Assembly: GCA_016800925.1 (NCBI GenBank)
Contig: JABCPU010000262.1
Location: 1 to 64,000 of the forward strand
From: Suillus spraguei
Taxonomy: Eukaryota; Basidiomycota; Agaricomycetes; Boletales; Suillaceae
DNA length: 64,000 bases
Direction of reading: 5' to 3'
The notes under the pieces are model-generated. The model did not search any database. It was not told the DNA's origin and saw only the letters and a list, made by a program, of their open reading frames with translations. Shown here piece by piece: positions 31,246 to 43,771 of this stretch (the first letter of the stretch is position 1; each line of letters opens with the position of its first letter). The position numbers and the translations under genes were made by a program.

Positions 31246-33440
31246 TCAAAAGACTTTCACAGAACTGTCAACACCTGCTGCCTCAAGTAAATCAGGGGAC
31301 CACCTACATTCAGTCTTTCCACTTCTCATTGTCGATGCCTGTCTTTTGGGGTCATATTCTGATGAGGATTTCAAGGTAGGTCCGAGATGCATCCTCATTG
31401 AATCTGTACCTGTCTTCTTATATATTCTGTTTGACACCCTGCGCTCCTTGTGATACACTAACACATTTATGAAATTCTTCTAGATCATTGCAATGAGATC
31501 AGCTCTGAGACAGATGGTGGTGTGTATTTTTGGATTCACATTTGTCAACTGTACTGTAGTACGAGGTCCTGTACAAGTGTTTCCAACATCTACCCTTGTT
31601 CTGTGATGAAAAGGCCCTCAAGTTCATAAGGAAGCCAATGCTCTGTAGTCACATCGGCAGCAAGATGCTCAGCCAAACTCACACTTTCTGTGAACACAGT
31701 ATCCACCATAATGTCATAGGCAAGAGCCCTTACAGTCCCTGCTGGATATTATTAGTAGCTCATCTTAATGTAGTTTGACTGTCATACAACTAAGTTGCTC
31801 CAGTGCATCATAGAGTGCATCTGTCACCACCAACACATTGCAGGTGGGGTCTCTCCTGCTGATGGTCCCCGAAGCTTTGATGTCTGTGCATGGCACCACA
31901 TGGAATAGTGGCATGCCTCTGCCATGGTGTTCGACTATCTTGTGTCAGTCTCTTTGATGCAGCAGTTTGTTTTCACTCACCAAAAATAATGGCTCCTTCA
32001 TCTTGGAAGAGACCGAGGAGGTACATTATAGCAGACATCATGTCTATGGATTGTTCTTAGGTGGTGCAACAGGTTGTAACTCACACAATGGAAGAGGGAT
32101 GTGTGGCAATATGTTTGTTCTGCGTTTCATGGGGCTTTTAAGCCTTGGTGATCCAGACTGGTTATGTTGCTAGGTTGTATAACTCTATTGACTGACAAGT
32201 TTCAGGTGTCTCAAATTCATTCCGATATATTTGTCTGGTAGTACAACATGACTCATCGACTGAATTCACATGCTTGCTGCATTTCTCTGGCATTCCAACT
32301 GTGTACTCTGCTTCCAGATAGCTGTGGCATCACAAGTGATTCTCTCAGCCAACTTGATGCTCTCAGTGTAAATAGCATGCATCCCCCTGTCATGCGCAAT
32401 GCAATGCACAATGCCTGGTCAAGGTAAGACCAAGAATCTCGATGATATGCAGATATGTACTTTTAGCCATGGCTGGCATGCTGTATATTTTTTCCAACAC
32501 CATGAGGACTGATTGTAGGTGAGGTTTGTCTTCTTGCATTCCCATCCCTTGCAAGCTTGTGCAAGGGATGATGTAAAACTTTGGTTGTCCTCAGCTTTGC
32601 CATTCCATTGTTGTGGCTGAGCATTTATTCTATGGATTCTCAGTATGGGCTCACCAACGATGAAAGTGCCATTGTGGCCCAAAATACTTAACAGACCTGC
32701 GAATGTCCATGCCATGGCATAGATTTGATAGCAGTCAGAAGACACAGATGATTATCCTTTCGATGAACAGAGTGAGAATGAGCAGACAATGGTGGTTGCG
32801 AAGGAACTTTACTTACATCACATCTCAGTATTTGATTTCAAGGTCGAAGGCTAACTGTCCATAACAACATGACTTTGTTCTCATTACCAATTCTGGCTCG
32901 AGTGTTTGATCAACTTGTCCCTCTCGTTGCAAATCAGCGGAATGAGCTAATTGTTGTGAGTCTAAGTTGCTAGGGGTTGAAATCCACGAGACCAATGTAC
33001 TTGACAGGGCAGAAAGGTAATGAACGGCAACTCCTGGGTTGCTGTCGTGTCCAATGCAGAGGGCTCAGCAATCTTTGAGGGCATTTTGGTGAACTAATGT
33101 TGTGGTAGACAATGCATAGACAAGGATATGATATGCCACTCACATATGAGTGCTCCACTTCTCATGCAGCAAAACTGACAGTGTTGATCTCCATATTCTC
33201 TGTATCTACAGAGCGCTGTTTCTCGTCAACTTTTGACGATCATGATCTAGAAAGCCAGATAAAACTTACAGTCAAACATGTTTTGGCCGGAGCACTTGCA
33301 AGACCCACAAGTGTAATCCGGTAGTGAATGTAAAATGACATGAGAGGCGATGCCCCTGTGTTGGTGTGATGGCAACTTAGATGGGATGAGATACTGGAGT
33401 GATCAAGAAAGTAAGACCATCTCACCATGATCATTGCCAT
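31246..33440 (-). other. Decayed repeat or pseudogene DNA, unidentified
   Basis: Minus-strand reading gives short phrases that look coding (ALAYDIMVDTVFTESVSLAEHLAADVT at about 31,760-31,680 in outline; a 108-codon frame at 32,419-32,745) separated by many stops. No family could be named. No complete gene on either strand. Confidence 0.35.
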
Positions 33441-34373
33441 TGTGACAAGCAAACTCACGCTGGGCTCGAAACGGCACATTTTCATATGGGTGTCAACCAG
33501 CAATCATTATCCTTACCCTTCGGCTTCACCGTCCTATGTTGTACCACTTTACCATGCATTTACCCCTATCTAATGGTATCATTCTGCACTCTGGAAGCCT
33601 CGTTGCAGCTTAGTGGCTGTACTGTGGCAACTTTCCCATGAAGCGGTGATCTTCGGGAATCTCCGCAAACCCATTAGGCATCCTCAAGCAAGATTTACCA
33701 TCCGTCCAATGTCCATCCAGTCTCACCGGTACATTATGTTTTGTAAACTGAAGTGCAGTCTTATTACATGTCTGCTGCATGTTTATCCTATCCCTTCTGT
33801 CTCTGTAGCTATTCCTCTTGTATAAAATTTCTAGGTACCTGTACTCGTTCCTTACTTCCCTCCTATAGTACACACGGTACTTAGGAATAGTCACCATTAC
33901 TGTCACTACAAATAAAGTCCTTTACCAAAGTCACTGTCTCTGTTAAGAATTGCCTTACCACTGCACGCACCACCGCTCTTTACCACTTTTCCTGCACTTC
34001 ACCACTTGTGCTACTGCTTTCCCATGCTTTATTGCTACTTCACCCCTTGTTTTATCACAGAAGTTCCCACGCTTTACTGCAGTTTTACCGCTTGTACTAC
34101 CACATTTTTACCATTCATGCTACCACTTTCCTACCACATTCCCACGCTTACCGCAAGTTTCTCACAGACCGGAGGTCACCGCTAGCATCCCACTACCGCC
34201 GGCAACAGTCTCGCACTGCAGGATAGGTATTAACAAACTATACTAACTTAGCATTCCCTTTAGGGTTGAACGTTCTTACCTTTGCAAGTGAAGCAGACTA
34301 GATAGAGCGCAAGACTTGCATACTAGCTTAGGCCGTGGTTTATCTACAGCCCAGGCTAGATTGTATCTTTACA
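33441..34373 (-). repeat. Solo LTR, family C (933 bp), inverted, 4-bp TSD
   Basis: Starts TGTGACAAGCAAACTCACGC and ends TTGTATCTTTACA on plus. CCAT at 33437-33440 and 34374-34377. Confidence 0.85.
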
Positions 34374-34754
34374 CCATATCTCCTTTTTAGCAATTTCAAA
34401 GCATTGTCAATCACCTAGGAGGTTTGGTGCCTGACTGATGTGATTGACAGCCCAGTCACTGGGTAAAAACACATTTTCGCCACCATGAAAACTTGCACAG
34501 ATAGCCGAATGCGAATTATGAGTCTAATTTTTAGAGACATGCTTTGGGTCACATTGTTTGATCATATAGGCCGTCGCAGAAGTCAATACTACAGGCAATG
34601 AGGGATAACACTGCTGGTGATGTCAAACACTTGAATAGCATTCTGCGGAGGTGGTCAGAAAGCAACCGATGGGCCAAGGGAATCCACTTACCCTCCATGT
34701 CGCCATGTCAAATTCGAGCACCAACTGACCCTTCACAGCTCAACCAGCATGTGA

Positions 34755-34985
34755 ACCTTCAACTGGGACTGGCACCATTGAGTGCAGTACAGATATCAAA
34801 GGTGACCACTCACATATTATAGGTTCCCTGTTTTCAGTGTAATCCATCCTGCAGATGCCATCACAGATCAAGAATGTCAGATAATAGATAATAGATGTTC
34901 TCCACAGTTTGGGCAAAGTTGTGAGGGTTGACAAAAAGCCTGAAGAGGTTGATACTTTCACCAGACAAAATAATGTGCCGGATCT
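34755..34985 (-). pseudogene. NSE4 C-terminal domain fragment (SMC5/6 complex), decayed
   Basis: Two adjoining minus-strand frames give SINLFRLFVNPHNFAQTVEN, then IYYLTFLICDGICRM, then ENREPIICE. This follows the conserved C-terminal signature of Nse4/Rad62, the kleisin of the SMC5-SMC6 DNA-repair complex (F-V-NP-SF-QTVEN-FYLSFL-RDG pattern). A one-base shift near IYYL and nearby stops (TGA in place of CGA) disable it. No other NSE4 region was recognised in the neighbourhood. It is therefore an orphan fragment, possibly captured by a Helitron or left from a segmental duplication. Family call from motif memory. Confidence 0.6.
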
Positions 34986-35039
34986 GCAAGAGATGCTATC
35001 AGATGACATATAGTCAGATCATATTGTTAGGCTCAACCT

Positions 35040-35879
35040 CCTTGATCCTCTCGAGTTCATAGGCATGGTGTCCTATTGCAGAGTTTCATGACATCTTGAC
35101 AAAGAGAGCAATAGATGCGGCAATGGTATGAACAAGCGAGCCCAAACACTGTTGTGTAATCACGTCAGAGTCTGACAAACTAAAGTCAACAAACAGGTAC
35201 GATTATCTGTGCTCAGTAACTCACAGGAAATCAACATGAACTTGCGCTCCATGCTTGATTGCCCCTGCCTCATATGTCAACATCCATGGTAGGTCCATGT
35301 TGCCCTCCCAGGTATAGTGTGCCTTTGAGTTTGTACATACATCGCTATCCCATCCTTACAAGGGACGACCAAGGTCTTTTTGGGCATGATGATATTGACT
35401 TTTCTGCAAGCCATCTTGAAGAACAATAGAGGTGGAGGAGGACTTGCAGATCCAATCAACAAGACGGAGCACTGAGATGGATTTGTGGAGGTCGCTACTG
35501 CTTGCAACTTCCCCAGCTGCCTCTGCAACCAGAGATCACACCATTGCTGTAAGGTCAATGATGTAGGCTGTGTTACAAGCCAATGCAAGTGTCCACAATA
35601 TTGTGGTAGGCTGAAGGACAACCTTTCGGGGTCACGTGAAAAATCACCGGTTAGTGTGTGAATGTTTTTCCACAGATTGGGCTCTATATTTGCAGTCAAG
35701 CGTTCCAGTATGGCAGTCACCAAAGTCATTGCAGCTCCTGCATGAGGGAATAAAACTGGGTTGTCGCTATACAGTTGGTCTCTAAATAGATCACAGAAAT
35801 GGCCGAAGAGTTCCTTGGATTCCAAGTTGTGGATAGATTGAGAGAGGCAGGAGAAGGCTGTGGCCAACATTCTTGTAAA
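35040..35879 (-). pseudogene. Unidentified protein fragment, decayed
   Basis: A 198-codon open stretch (35,870-35,277) reads MLATAFSCLSQSIHNLESK, ...DLFRDQLYSDNPVLFPHAG, ...FSLPQYCGHLHWL, ...LLFFKMACRKVNIIM. It continues through stops as MLTYEAGAIKHGAQVHVDFL, SYLFVDFSLSDSD and HAYELERIKEVEPNN. It has helical, globular character but no recognised domain. The upstream side is cut off by a truncated LTR-B at 35,880. Confidence 0.4.
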
Positions 35880-36716
35880 GGAGCGGAGGAGTGGGATGAT
35901 CGGATGATCGGATGAGCATAGCTCTGTGGATCTTATAGGAAGTGTTGGCTACTAGAGGGGAGTAGGTCTGGATATGGTGTAGAGATAGTATAGACTACTC
36001 CGGACAAGGTCCGGAATAGAAACAGACAGTATAAGACTACCAAAGGTAGAGTCGGAGGTGAAACAGATGATAGACGGAGATGGACGAAGTCCGAACAGAT
36101 TATAGGACATAGGATCAAAGCTCCGGCCTAGGGAGTAATCCCATAGGCCTGAGTTGGAAGCTTACAAGGGCCGGAGCCCAAGTGCAAGAACGGAGACGGA
36201 GTTATATAGACATGATAACAGGATACAGAGTAATCAAAGGAATATACAGAAGTAGGAACAATGAATAAGACTAAGGTCTGCAGGAGTTGTACTACAAGTT
36301 TATATACTGTAGGAGCATGCCGGAGGGTAAGTACGGATAGTCCGAGGCTATGTCGGAAACACATTAGTAAGTACAGCGGGACCTAAGGCTATGAACTCGG
36401 AGATGAAGCTTGTATGAAATACTTATCAAGACGGAGGCAGAGATCACCGAGAACCGGAAGCACAGAGATACCCAGAAGCCGGAGACACAGGTATATTCTA
36501 AAAGGGATAATGCGCAGGTGCGCGGGAATAGTTCGGATATGAACTCAGATCGGATATGGACACAGATCGGATATGGACACGGATGGATATGGATTGGAGT
36601 GGATGGGTGGATTGGATATGTGAACTGGAGTGGATGGGTGGATCAGATATGTGTAGGTTGGGTGTCTGGATGTCCATGGATTGGGTTTGATCTAGACCTG
36701 AATGTACGGTATATGA
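35880..36716 (+). repeat. LTR family B, 5'-truncated (about 837 bp)
   Basis: Matches the 3' two thirds of the LTR at 37,156 (AGCATAGCTCTGTGGATCTT ... CGGTATATGACA) and ends exactly with TATATGACA at 36,716. The first part of the LTR is missing. The left junction lies in a GGAGCGGAGG repeat that also occurs within other B copies, suggesting deletion through short homology. Confidence 0.8.
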
Positions 36717-37155
36717 CAGGACTGCCCCCAACAGGCAGAAACTGAAATAAATTGCCAGAGAATATGATGGATACTCCCCCAAACCAGAGGTGAAGTTTTT
36801 CTTTCACAAATTGCAAAGCATGGTTGATTTCGGCCAACAACTGCAGGCTTACCAAAGACACCTCGTCCAACAACAGAAATTCTATGTGTTTCCACTCATC
36901 CCACAGTTGTGTGCGGTTGGAGATGCTGATCAACACCATATAATCTTCTGCAGTCATCCCTGATTCCTGTTTTCCCATCCCTTTGTTTTTGCTTTTGATT
37001 TTGATCCCGAGACCTTTGTGGACAGTCATTCCATTGATTAGCGCTGCTGCAGATCCTGTCGGCGCCAGGAACCTTATGGGATGTGCAGAACCATAATGTT
37101 GCATGACACGCTGGACTGCCTTTACCACATGAGTTTTGCCTGTGCCCTGGCTCCT
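36717..37155 (-). pseudogene. Helitron PIF1-type helicase fragment
   Basis: About 146 residues in one open frame: Walker A SQGTGKTHVVKAV, then APTGSAAALINGMTVHKGLG, Walker B LLLDEVSLVS, and motif III-like IIFSGNLFQFLPVGG (GN where GD is usual). This is the PIF1-family helicase of fungal Helitron Rep-Hel proteins, which unwinds DNA during rolling-circle transposition. The frame starts at Walker A and ends after motif III because an LTR-B adjoins each side. The rest of the helicase is absent. Confidence 0.88.
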
Positions 37156-38512
37156 TGTTACGACCATGCAAAACCGGAGATTAGTAAGAAGTCCTGGTCT
37201 TACACAGGGTTGTACTGGAGGGTTGTAAAGTCAAAGGGGCTTGGCCTCAGCTCATGTGCTGTGCCCCTTACCCAAGTATGTGCCCTTAATTTCAGATGAA
37301 GTCCAAGGGAGAGTTCTGGTGGAGTCCAGATGGAGGGTCTGGACAAACTCTAAGGCAGGATAGCTCGACAGAGCTCCGATGGACTTCCAGATGAGCGCGG
37401 GAATGCGCCGGAACTACTTCCGGAAGGTAGGGAGTAATGGTAACACTACTGGAACAAGCTCCAAGTAGAACAGATGAAAGATGGACTGCTGGACAAAGTC
37501 CAGGGCAGGATAGGAGCAGAGCTCTGGAGGGAAAGATGATCCATAGATGTCAGAGGATAGGATAGGATGGATCCGGAGGACTAGGGTCCGAAGGTCCGGA
37601 GCTCAGAGGAGGAGCGGAGGAGCGGAGGAGCGGAGGAGCGGAGGAGCGGAGGAGCGGAGGAGTGGAGGGAGCATAGCTCTGTGGATCTTAGAGGAAGTGT
37701 TGGCTACTAGAGAGGAGTAGGTCCGGATATGGTGTAGAGATAGTATAGACTACTCCAGACAAGATCCAGAATAGAAACAGACAGTATAAGACTACCAAAG
37801 GTAGAGTTGGAGGTGAAACCGATGATAGACGGAGATGGACAAAGTCCGAAAAGATTATAGGACATAGGATCAAAGCTCCGGCCTAGGGAGTGATCCCATA
37901 GGCCTGAGTCGGAAGCTTACAAGGGCTGGAGCCCAAGTGCAAGAACGGAACGGAGTTATATAGACATGATAACAGGATACAGAGTAATCAAAGGAATATA
38001 CAGAAGTAGGAACAATGAATCAGACTGAGGTCTGCAGGAGTTGTACTACAAGTTTATATACTGTAGGAGCATGCCGGAAGGTAAGTACGGATAGTCCGAG
38101 GCTATGTCGAAGCATACGGAAACACATTAGTAAGTACAGCGGACATAAGGCTATGAACTCGGAGATGAAGCTTGTACGAAATACTTATCAAGACGGAGGC
38201 AGAGATCACCAGAGCCAGAAGCACAGAGATACCCAAAAGCCGGAGACACAGGTATATTCTAAAAGGGGTAATGTGCAGGTGTGTAGGAATAGTTCGGATA
38301 TGAACTCGGATCGGATATGGACACGGATTGGATATGGACATGGATTGGATATGGACACGGATTGGATATGGACACGGATGGATATGGATTGGAGTGGATG
38401 GGTGGATTGGATATGTGAATGGATTGGATGGGTGGATCAGATATGTGTAGATTGGGTGTCTGGATGTCCATGGATTGGATTTGATCTAGACCTGAATGTA
38501 CGGTATATGACA
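37156..38512 (+). repeat. LTR family B (1357 bp) with non-matching flanks
   Basis: Begins TGTTACGACCATGCAAAACC and ends CGGTATATGACA. The left flank CTCCT and right flank GTGGG differ. On the left the Helitron helicase starts at Walker A. On the right the Helitron N-terminal protein stops at LFPGMYP, well upstream. The middle (Rep domain) is missing, as expected if two LTRs at different sites recombined. It contains a 9-bp tandem repeat GAGGAGCGG at 37,612-37,668. Confidence 0.88.
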
Positions 38513-39555
38513 GTGGGATACATTCCTGGGAATAGTGAGGTGTTGTGGTATTCAGGCACTGCTGACTCCGTGTAATGCAAGACGAGATCAGGCAAGGTGG
38601 GAGAATGTATGGTAGGTAGCAGGTTGCAAAGCGCAGAAGCTGTAAATAGTCAGCTGCTCATCTTGTCCTTGTCACACTCAGGGTCAGGCAAGCCCATTTT
38701 CTCCACCAAACTTAGTACTGAGTCACCATTGTCGGGCACCATGGCAGGGATATCACTGTCATGCATGAGATTGGCAGGATGCATACTAAATCCAGCCGTC
38801 TCAGTCACAAAAACTGCCTGGGAGAGAGCCATCCAAAGGGTATAGATCCATGATTGACATGTCCAGTGGTACGTGAGCATACATACAATTGTGTGTCTTA
38901 AGCCACAGGAGGAACAACCATATCTTGTGTTTTTGCACATGGAACAGTGTGCCTATTCATTTAGGATCAAATGCCTCAGGACCAATAAATATCACACTTG
39001 AAAATCCATTGATATCAGCAGGTGATTGTGGTAGGACAGAGGCTGTAGACATAATATTCATGTCATGAGCACAAGTGTTTCCATGAAATACCTTTGGCTG
39101 AGCAGGATCTGAGGATTGAAACAAACATGTCACATGGGCCGTGATTGGGTAAATCGCACACACCTTCTCCTCAATCCACGTCATGTCAGAAAATCTGTCC
39201 GGAAGGGTGCCACAATACAAATGGTTTGCCAAGGCGAGAGGAGGTACCTTGTTCTGTGTTAAGAATGTGCGGCAAGGAGGGCACATCATCATGGAGAGAC
39301 AATCAGCACTGTCAAAGAGGAGTCCAGTTTGATCTAACATCAGCCCTTCCAGGAGTTCAGGGCTGTAAGAGAAGCATGTTGACAACGATTGCACAATGCA
39401 CTTCTGGATAATGTAAGGGTCAGAGACTCATAACAAGTTGAGATGAAGAGATGACAAGTCACCGGATACCAATATCCGAACAGTGTCTTTGTCATATTGT
39501 GAGCATACAGTGCAAACCAGAGGTGTTTTCCATGCTGAACCTCGGACATATTCAT
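38513..39555 (-). pseudogene. Helitron protein N-terminal part (DUF6570-like region)
   Basis: An open block at 39,394-38,957 reads CPPCRTFLTQNKVPPLALANHLYCG in outline, then TWIEEKVCAIYPI, AHDMNIMSTASVLPQSPADINGFSSVIFIGPEAF. This is the region N-terminal to Rep in Agaricomycete Helitrons (DUF6570-like). It continues through a TGA (AAA-TGA, likely CGA) as IWLFLLWLKTHNCMYAHVPLD, then PLDGSLPG. Further down HYTESAVPEYHNTSLFPGMYP stops at the LTR. Stops and shifts show it is dead. Confidence 0.75.
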
Positions 39556-40659
39556 TCAAGCACCGGAAGATAACATCTTGACCAACAGCAATGGGCCATT
39601 GTTGCTCTCTGAATATTCATTGGTCCTGCATGTCAGCTAGGACAGACTGTTTCATTTCTGCATGCTGACATGCACCAAACTGGTCTGGTGCATGGCTGAC
39701 TAAGCACTACTGCAGCTGACAAATAGTACCAGGACTATAACAACTTAGTGTTCCTCTATTCAGAAATCGATCCATGACTCAGAACTGAAAGTTTCTTTTT
39801 GCTTGTAAAAGTTTCACTTATTATTTCTAATTCATTTTTCATGGGTGTGTTTATGCATGTTTGGTTCCAGAAACCACTCTATAAGATTCCCACAGATGTC
39901 AGGTGACCCCAGAAAAATAATTATATAAAGTTACCCTGCAGAGAAACTCATGAAACCCACTATGTTTTACTCGCATCATTTCTATGCATCTACAAAAAAA
40001 GTGCGAATTTATGCTTCAAATATTACATAATTGATATTCCTCCTAGGATAGCCACTAATAGTCACCTGATCTCAAGTTTATAAATAGCCATCGATATCTC
40101 ACATGACTTCTTCTCACACCCTTGAGTGTATTACAAATCAAACTATGACAATATTCAATAAATAGGGTAGGTTAGCACCCCTACAAAATGTGGGAAAACA
40201 GTAGCATAGCCATTCATTTTGTCTATCTAAGACCCACCTTTTTGTCAATAAAAGAGAGATTTCTCCCCCTCAGAAATATAACTGAGAGTGAAGTGTGACC
40301 AGCACTATCAGCACACTGTCAAGAACATTGTCAACAACAGTAAGACTGGAAGTCTATCTCTGTGAGACAGCACTACCTTGAGCTCACTGTGCTCAACAAC
40401 TAGCAAGACCCTGAGCTCACTGTGTCTGACAACCAGCAAGACAAATCTTTTTCTTTGACAAAATCATTCTAGTTTTCTTTCATCTTTCCTCTCTCTTTTT
40501 CTTTCTCTGTTGTCTGTTTCCTTGCTTCTGTTTCCTTTGAATCTTTCTCTTTTCCTTCTTTTTCTTTGATTTTTTTTGGTCTCTCTCTCTTTCAAAGTTT
40601 GTTGGTGCTAGTGTCCTTGTGTTTCTAATATTTGTGTTGTCTCTTTAGTCCATCTATGG
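39556..40659. other. AT-rich region without genes; possible retroelement LTR/leader
   Basis: Includes TATAAATAG (about 40,080), AATAAAAGAGAG (about 40,246), a duplicated CCTTGAGCTCACTGTG/CCCTGAGCTCACTGTG phrase (about 40,377 and 40,409) and a pyrimidine-rich tract (TTTCTTT/TCTCTTT) at 40,445-40,600. The arrangement is reminiscent of a retroelement promoter and leader, but no boundaries were found. Confidence 0.35.
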
Positions 40660-40732
40660 CCAGAGTAGCTTAGTGGGAGAGACTTTAGGGGTTGACAGCG
40701 ACACTCGATCTCGCACATCTGAGTAGCAATAC
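40660..40732 (+). other. tRNA-like segment (A box and weak B box)
   Basis: TAGCTTAGTGGGAGA at 40666-40680 fits a pol III A box. ACTCGATCTCG at about 40,713 is a weak B box at the right distance. A proper anticodon stem cannot be folded, so this is not called as a tRNA gene. It may be a SINE head, a tRNA relic or part of a retroelement leader. Confidence 0.3.
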
Positions 40733-41245
40733 TGAGTTAAGGTCTTCACTGACTGATAGACTCTAGTTATTGAAAGGGGACTTGGTATTGAAATCAAGGA
40801 CATCCATTCCTGCTAACTGCTTAATACTAATAGTGAGTTCCTTGGCAGCAGGTTCAATAGTAAGCTAGAGATCTCTGAAGTAGTGATCAGTCTTGACCAG
40901 GGATTCTACCTGCTTGTCTGAGAAGGTGATTGTTGTAACTTCCCACAAATTGCAGTAGCACATTTGTTGCAAAACACCTCCATTCCATTGTAGAGAGTGA
41001 TTCAACCAGTTACTTCTGTTTCTTAGTTTGTTCAAATTCTGTGTTTTTCTTTGAAGTTTAGTTGTTTTGAGAATCTTTTTATTGTCCAAGAGTTTTGCTG
41101 ATCTCACAGAAGTGACTCATTTGCTGACTGTAGCCTGGGGAACATAAACAGCCACCCACGTACAACCACATTATCAGTCATTGTATTTGTCTAAATCACT
41201 GACCATGGAGATATTTGGTTTTATAGGTGTTTATCTATAGATCAT

Positions 41246-42706
41246 CTATCTAAGAAGACAACACACCTTTTTAAGCCGAGCAGAAGGTGATGTGATCTCT
41301 TGTGAAATACATTGAATGACCTGTGCGCCGAATTCTGCCTGCAGTATGGAGTTCAAAACCTCATGCCACAGGGCAGAAGGAGAGAGTGGGAAGGGATGAT
41401 GACACAAATATATGTCACATAGCACCGTCAGGGTGGAATCATGGAGGAAGATTGCATGGAGACATATACAGTTTGTGAGAACATTGCATGACTTTCGATG
41501 GGATTGCGAGTTGTACATGAAGTGTTGGTCACAAGGCAAATGGCGAATACATGTCTGGATGTCAGACCGGGAAAGGCGCTCAAGTCGCTTGGTGAGGTGA
41601 TCAAGTGGGAGAGACAGCCACAATGGGTTCAAATCTGTGTGTGAGGGTCAGGTACCTGCAGGAGCAAGGTGGAGAATGGGTGTGCAGAATGCTTTGGTAA
41701 TCTGATCTCCATAGCTCGACTGAATTTCAGTGGCCAGAATTGTCGCTCTGGTTTTCAAAGAGCTGCAAGGAACAGCAGCTGTAGTACAACGAAACAGAAG
41801 TAGATCTGGCATAAGCTTGATTTCAGACCAACACCTTGCAAAATGGTGCAGGAGAAACTGGACAGAACTGTCTTTCACACGTGCAATGGATCATGGGCAC
41901 CCAAGAGCTTGAGCTGCAATATGTAATTCGGGTGCAGAGAGCACGCTTAAATTTTGTGCATGATTCGAGACTGGGTGAGAAGGCCACACAGGATCACTAC
42001 TCAATGCGGACAAGAAGTATATGTGCCATGTAGCAATGGCAAGGCTTCTGAAGACAGTGCAGTGACTGTATGCTGATCCCTCAAAATGAGAACCTGGAAT
42101 TAAAACAGAATCGTGCTCCATTCACACAATAACAACAGATGCTGCAACCTCCACTGAGATAGCATCTGGTGTTGGATGACAGACCAAACAGGACCGAGCA
42201 TGAATGGAAGTGTCATTTGTAACCAGGCGCCAAAACTTTCTGGAGTTGCAAAAATGGCGGTGTGATACATGGGGTAATACAACAGATCATAGTAAAGAGA
42301 GTAAGAGGGTATTTGGTGTTCAACATCATGGGGTCATGGGGTGGACACTCATCAATGTCAAGAACTCGCATACATGTGGACGGACTCTTGAGCAAAAATG
42401 GGGACATCTCGCCTGGTGAAAACAGTGAGCAAAAGCATCACAAACGATACAAATGCAACAACTTACAATGAACTGGTGAGAAGTGGTGTGCGCACAGGAA
42501 TACATGATGGAGCCATGAGAGATGGCATTTAAATGATACAAATTACTTGTTGAGCAGTGACAGTGTGCCAAGATCCCAATGTGAAACCTTCTGAAACCAA
42601 ATGCATCATCACAAAAGGATTTCACAAGAGTTCTAGAACCTGCTGGACATGAAAATTGAAAAGGAAATATTTTCAGGCGCACATTTGGACACAGGTGCCT
42701 GGACAT
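41246..42706 (-). pseudogene. Unidentified protein gene, decayed at CpG sites
   Basis: Reading minus, a first block FGFRRFHIGILAHCHCSTSN is followed by an intron GTAAGTTGTTGC...CACCAG (about 42,415-42,468). Next come ARSCLVCHPTPDAISVEV, then LSVLSAPELHIAAQALGCP, a TGA, ARVKDSSVQFLLHHFARC... to HLAPAGT, a TGA, and DLNPLWLSLPLDHLTKRLERLSRSDIQTCIRHL and so on to a stop at 41,246. Both TGA stops keep the frame on either side and fit CGA (Arg). About 300 residues are readable. The ELHIAAQALG stretch loosely recalls a SAP-type helix pair but no family can be named. Confidence 0.45.
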
Positions 42707-42818
42707 TTAGTGCATACAGAACCCTCCCTACTTCATAGAGTCGGGGACTTGTCACACTTGTGAGCACCTGACACTAGAGCTCTGATTGGACCATTGGACA
42801 ACCTTCTCACTGCACCGC

Positions 42819-43771
42819 TGTAACAACATATTGGTGCTGGCCTTAGAACCCTATCTTTTAGCACACGTCTCACATCTATAGGAATCTCCACCAGTCCAAA
42901 AGCCATCTTACCCCTTTAGCATTGCCGGCGGCATCTCACGCTTACCACACACCATACCGACTGCCGCACCACATTCCATGTACCAATGTCCTCCCATGTC
43001 CTTGCCACGTCTGCATAGCTCCATTTGGTGCATTGTTTGTCTTATGTTCATTATCACTGATTTCACGGCAAGTCTTATTACATGTTGCCTCGTGCCGCAA
43101 CTGCCTCGCACTATGTTTACATATGGCGGTTACTGTACTTGAGCACTACTGATCTCGCCTAGAGCATTCCGAATACATACAATTTAGGATGTAAGCACTG
43201 CATACCCCGCATGATACAGTACCTGATTTTACCCCATTGCACGTACTATAGGTCAGGATTATTGTCTAGCTCTGGAACCACCCAGTAGTAGACTTAGTCT
43301 TTAAAGTTCTTTACCGCTCATTAATTGATCACACTCTTTCACCAATACTGCTGGCATACCACTGGACTCTTGATTACTATTTTTATTGAACTTCTCATGC
43401 ACCGCTACTTTACCACTGAAAGTACCACAGCCTTCTTTGCAGTTTCTTTGCACTGCTCGCAACCTTACCGCTACCACTGATATCATCGCTTGCTCGACAT
43501 TACTGTTACTGACTTTATCTCAACCACAGTAGCACCGCTACATAAGACGCTAGTCCCGGTGGCATCATCACTGACCACGGCAACTTACTGCTGACTATGA
43601 TGCTACTTTAGCTCACTGGTTTGACTTGGATTTAATTATACTAACAGGCATCCCCCTTTAGGGTAGAACACTCTCGTTTTGCAAGTGAAGCAGACTAGAT
43701 GGAGCGTAAGACCACACATACTAACCTAGGAGGTAGTTTATCTACAGCCCAGGTTAGGTTGAATCTTTACA
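42819..43771 (-). repeat. Solo LTR, family D (953 bp), inverted, 4-bp TSD
   Basis: TGTAACAACATATTGGTG at the left and TTGAATCTTTACA at the right, with a perfect CCGC duplication at 42815-42818 and 43772-43775. Confidence 0.92.

Noticed and set aside
36717..37155. A host PIF1 helicase gene
   Set aside because: Its sequence and a DUF6570-like N-terminal region on the same strand fit a Helitron Rep-Hel protein; both sides are cut by LTRs.
40660..40732. A tRNA gene
   Set aside because: The A box is good but no anticodon stem forms and the T arm has only four pairs.
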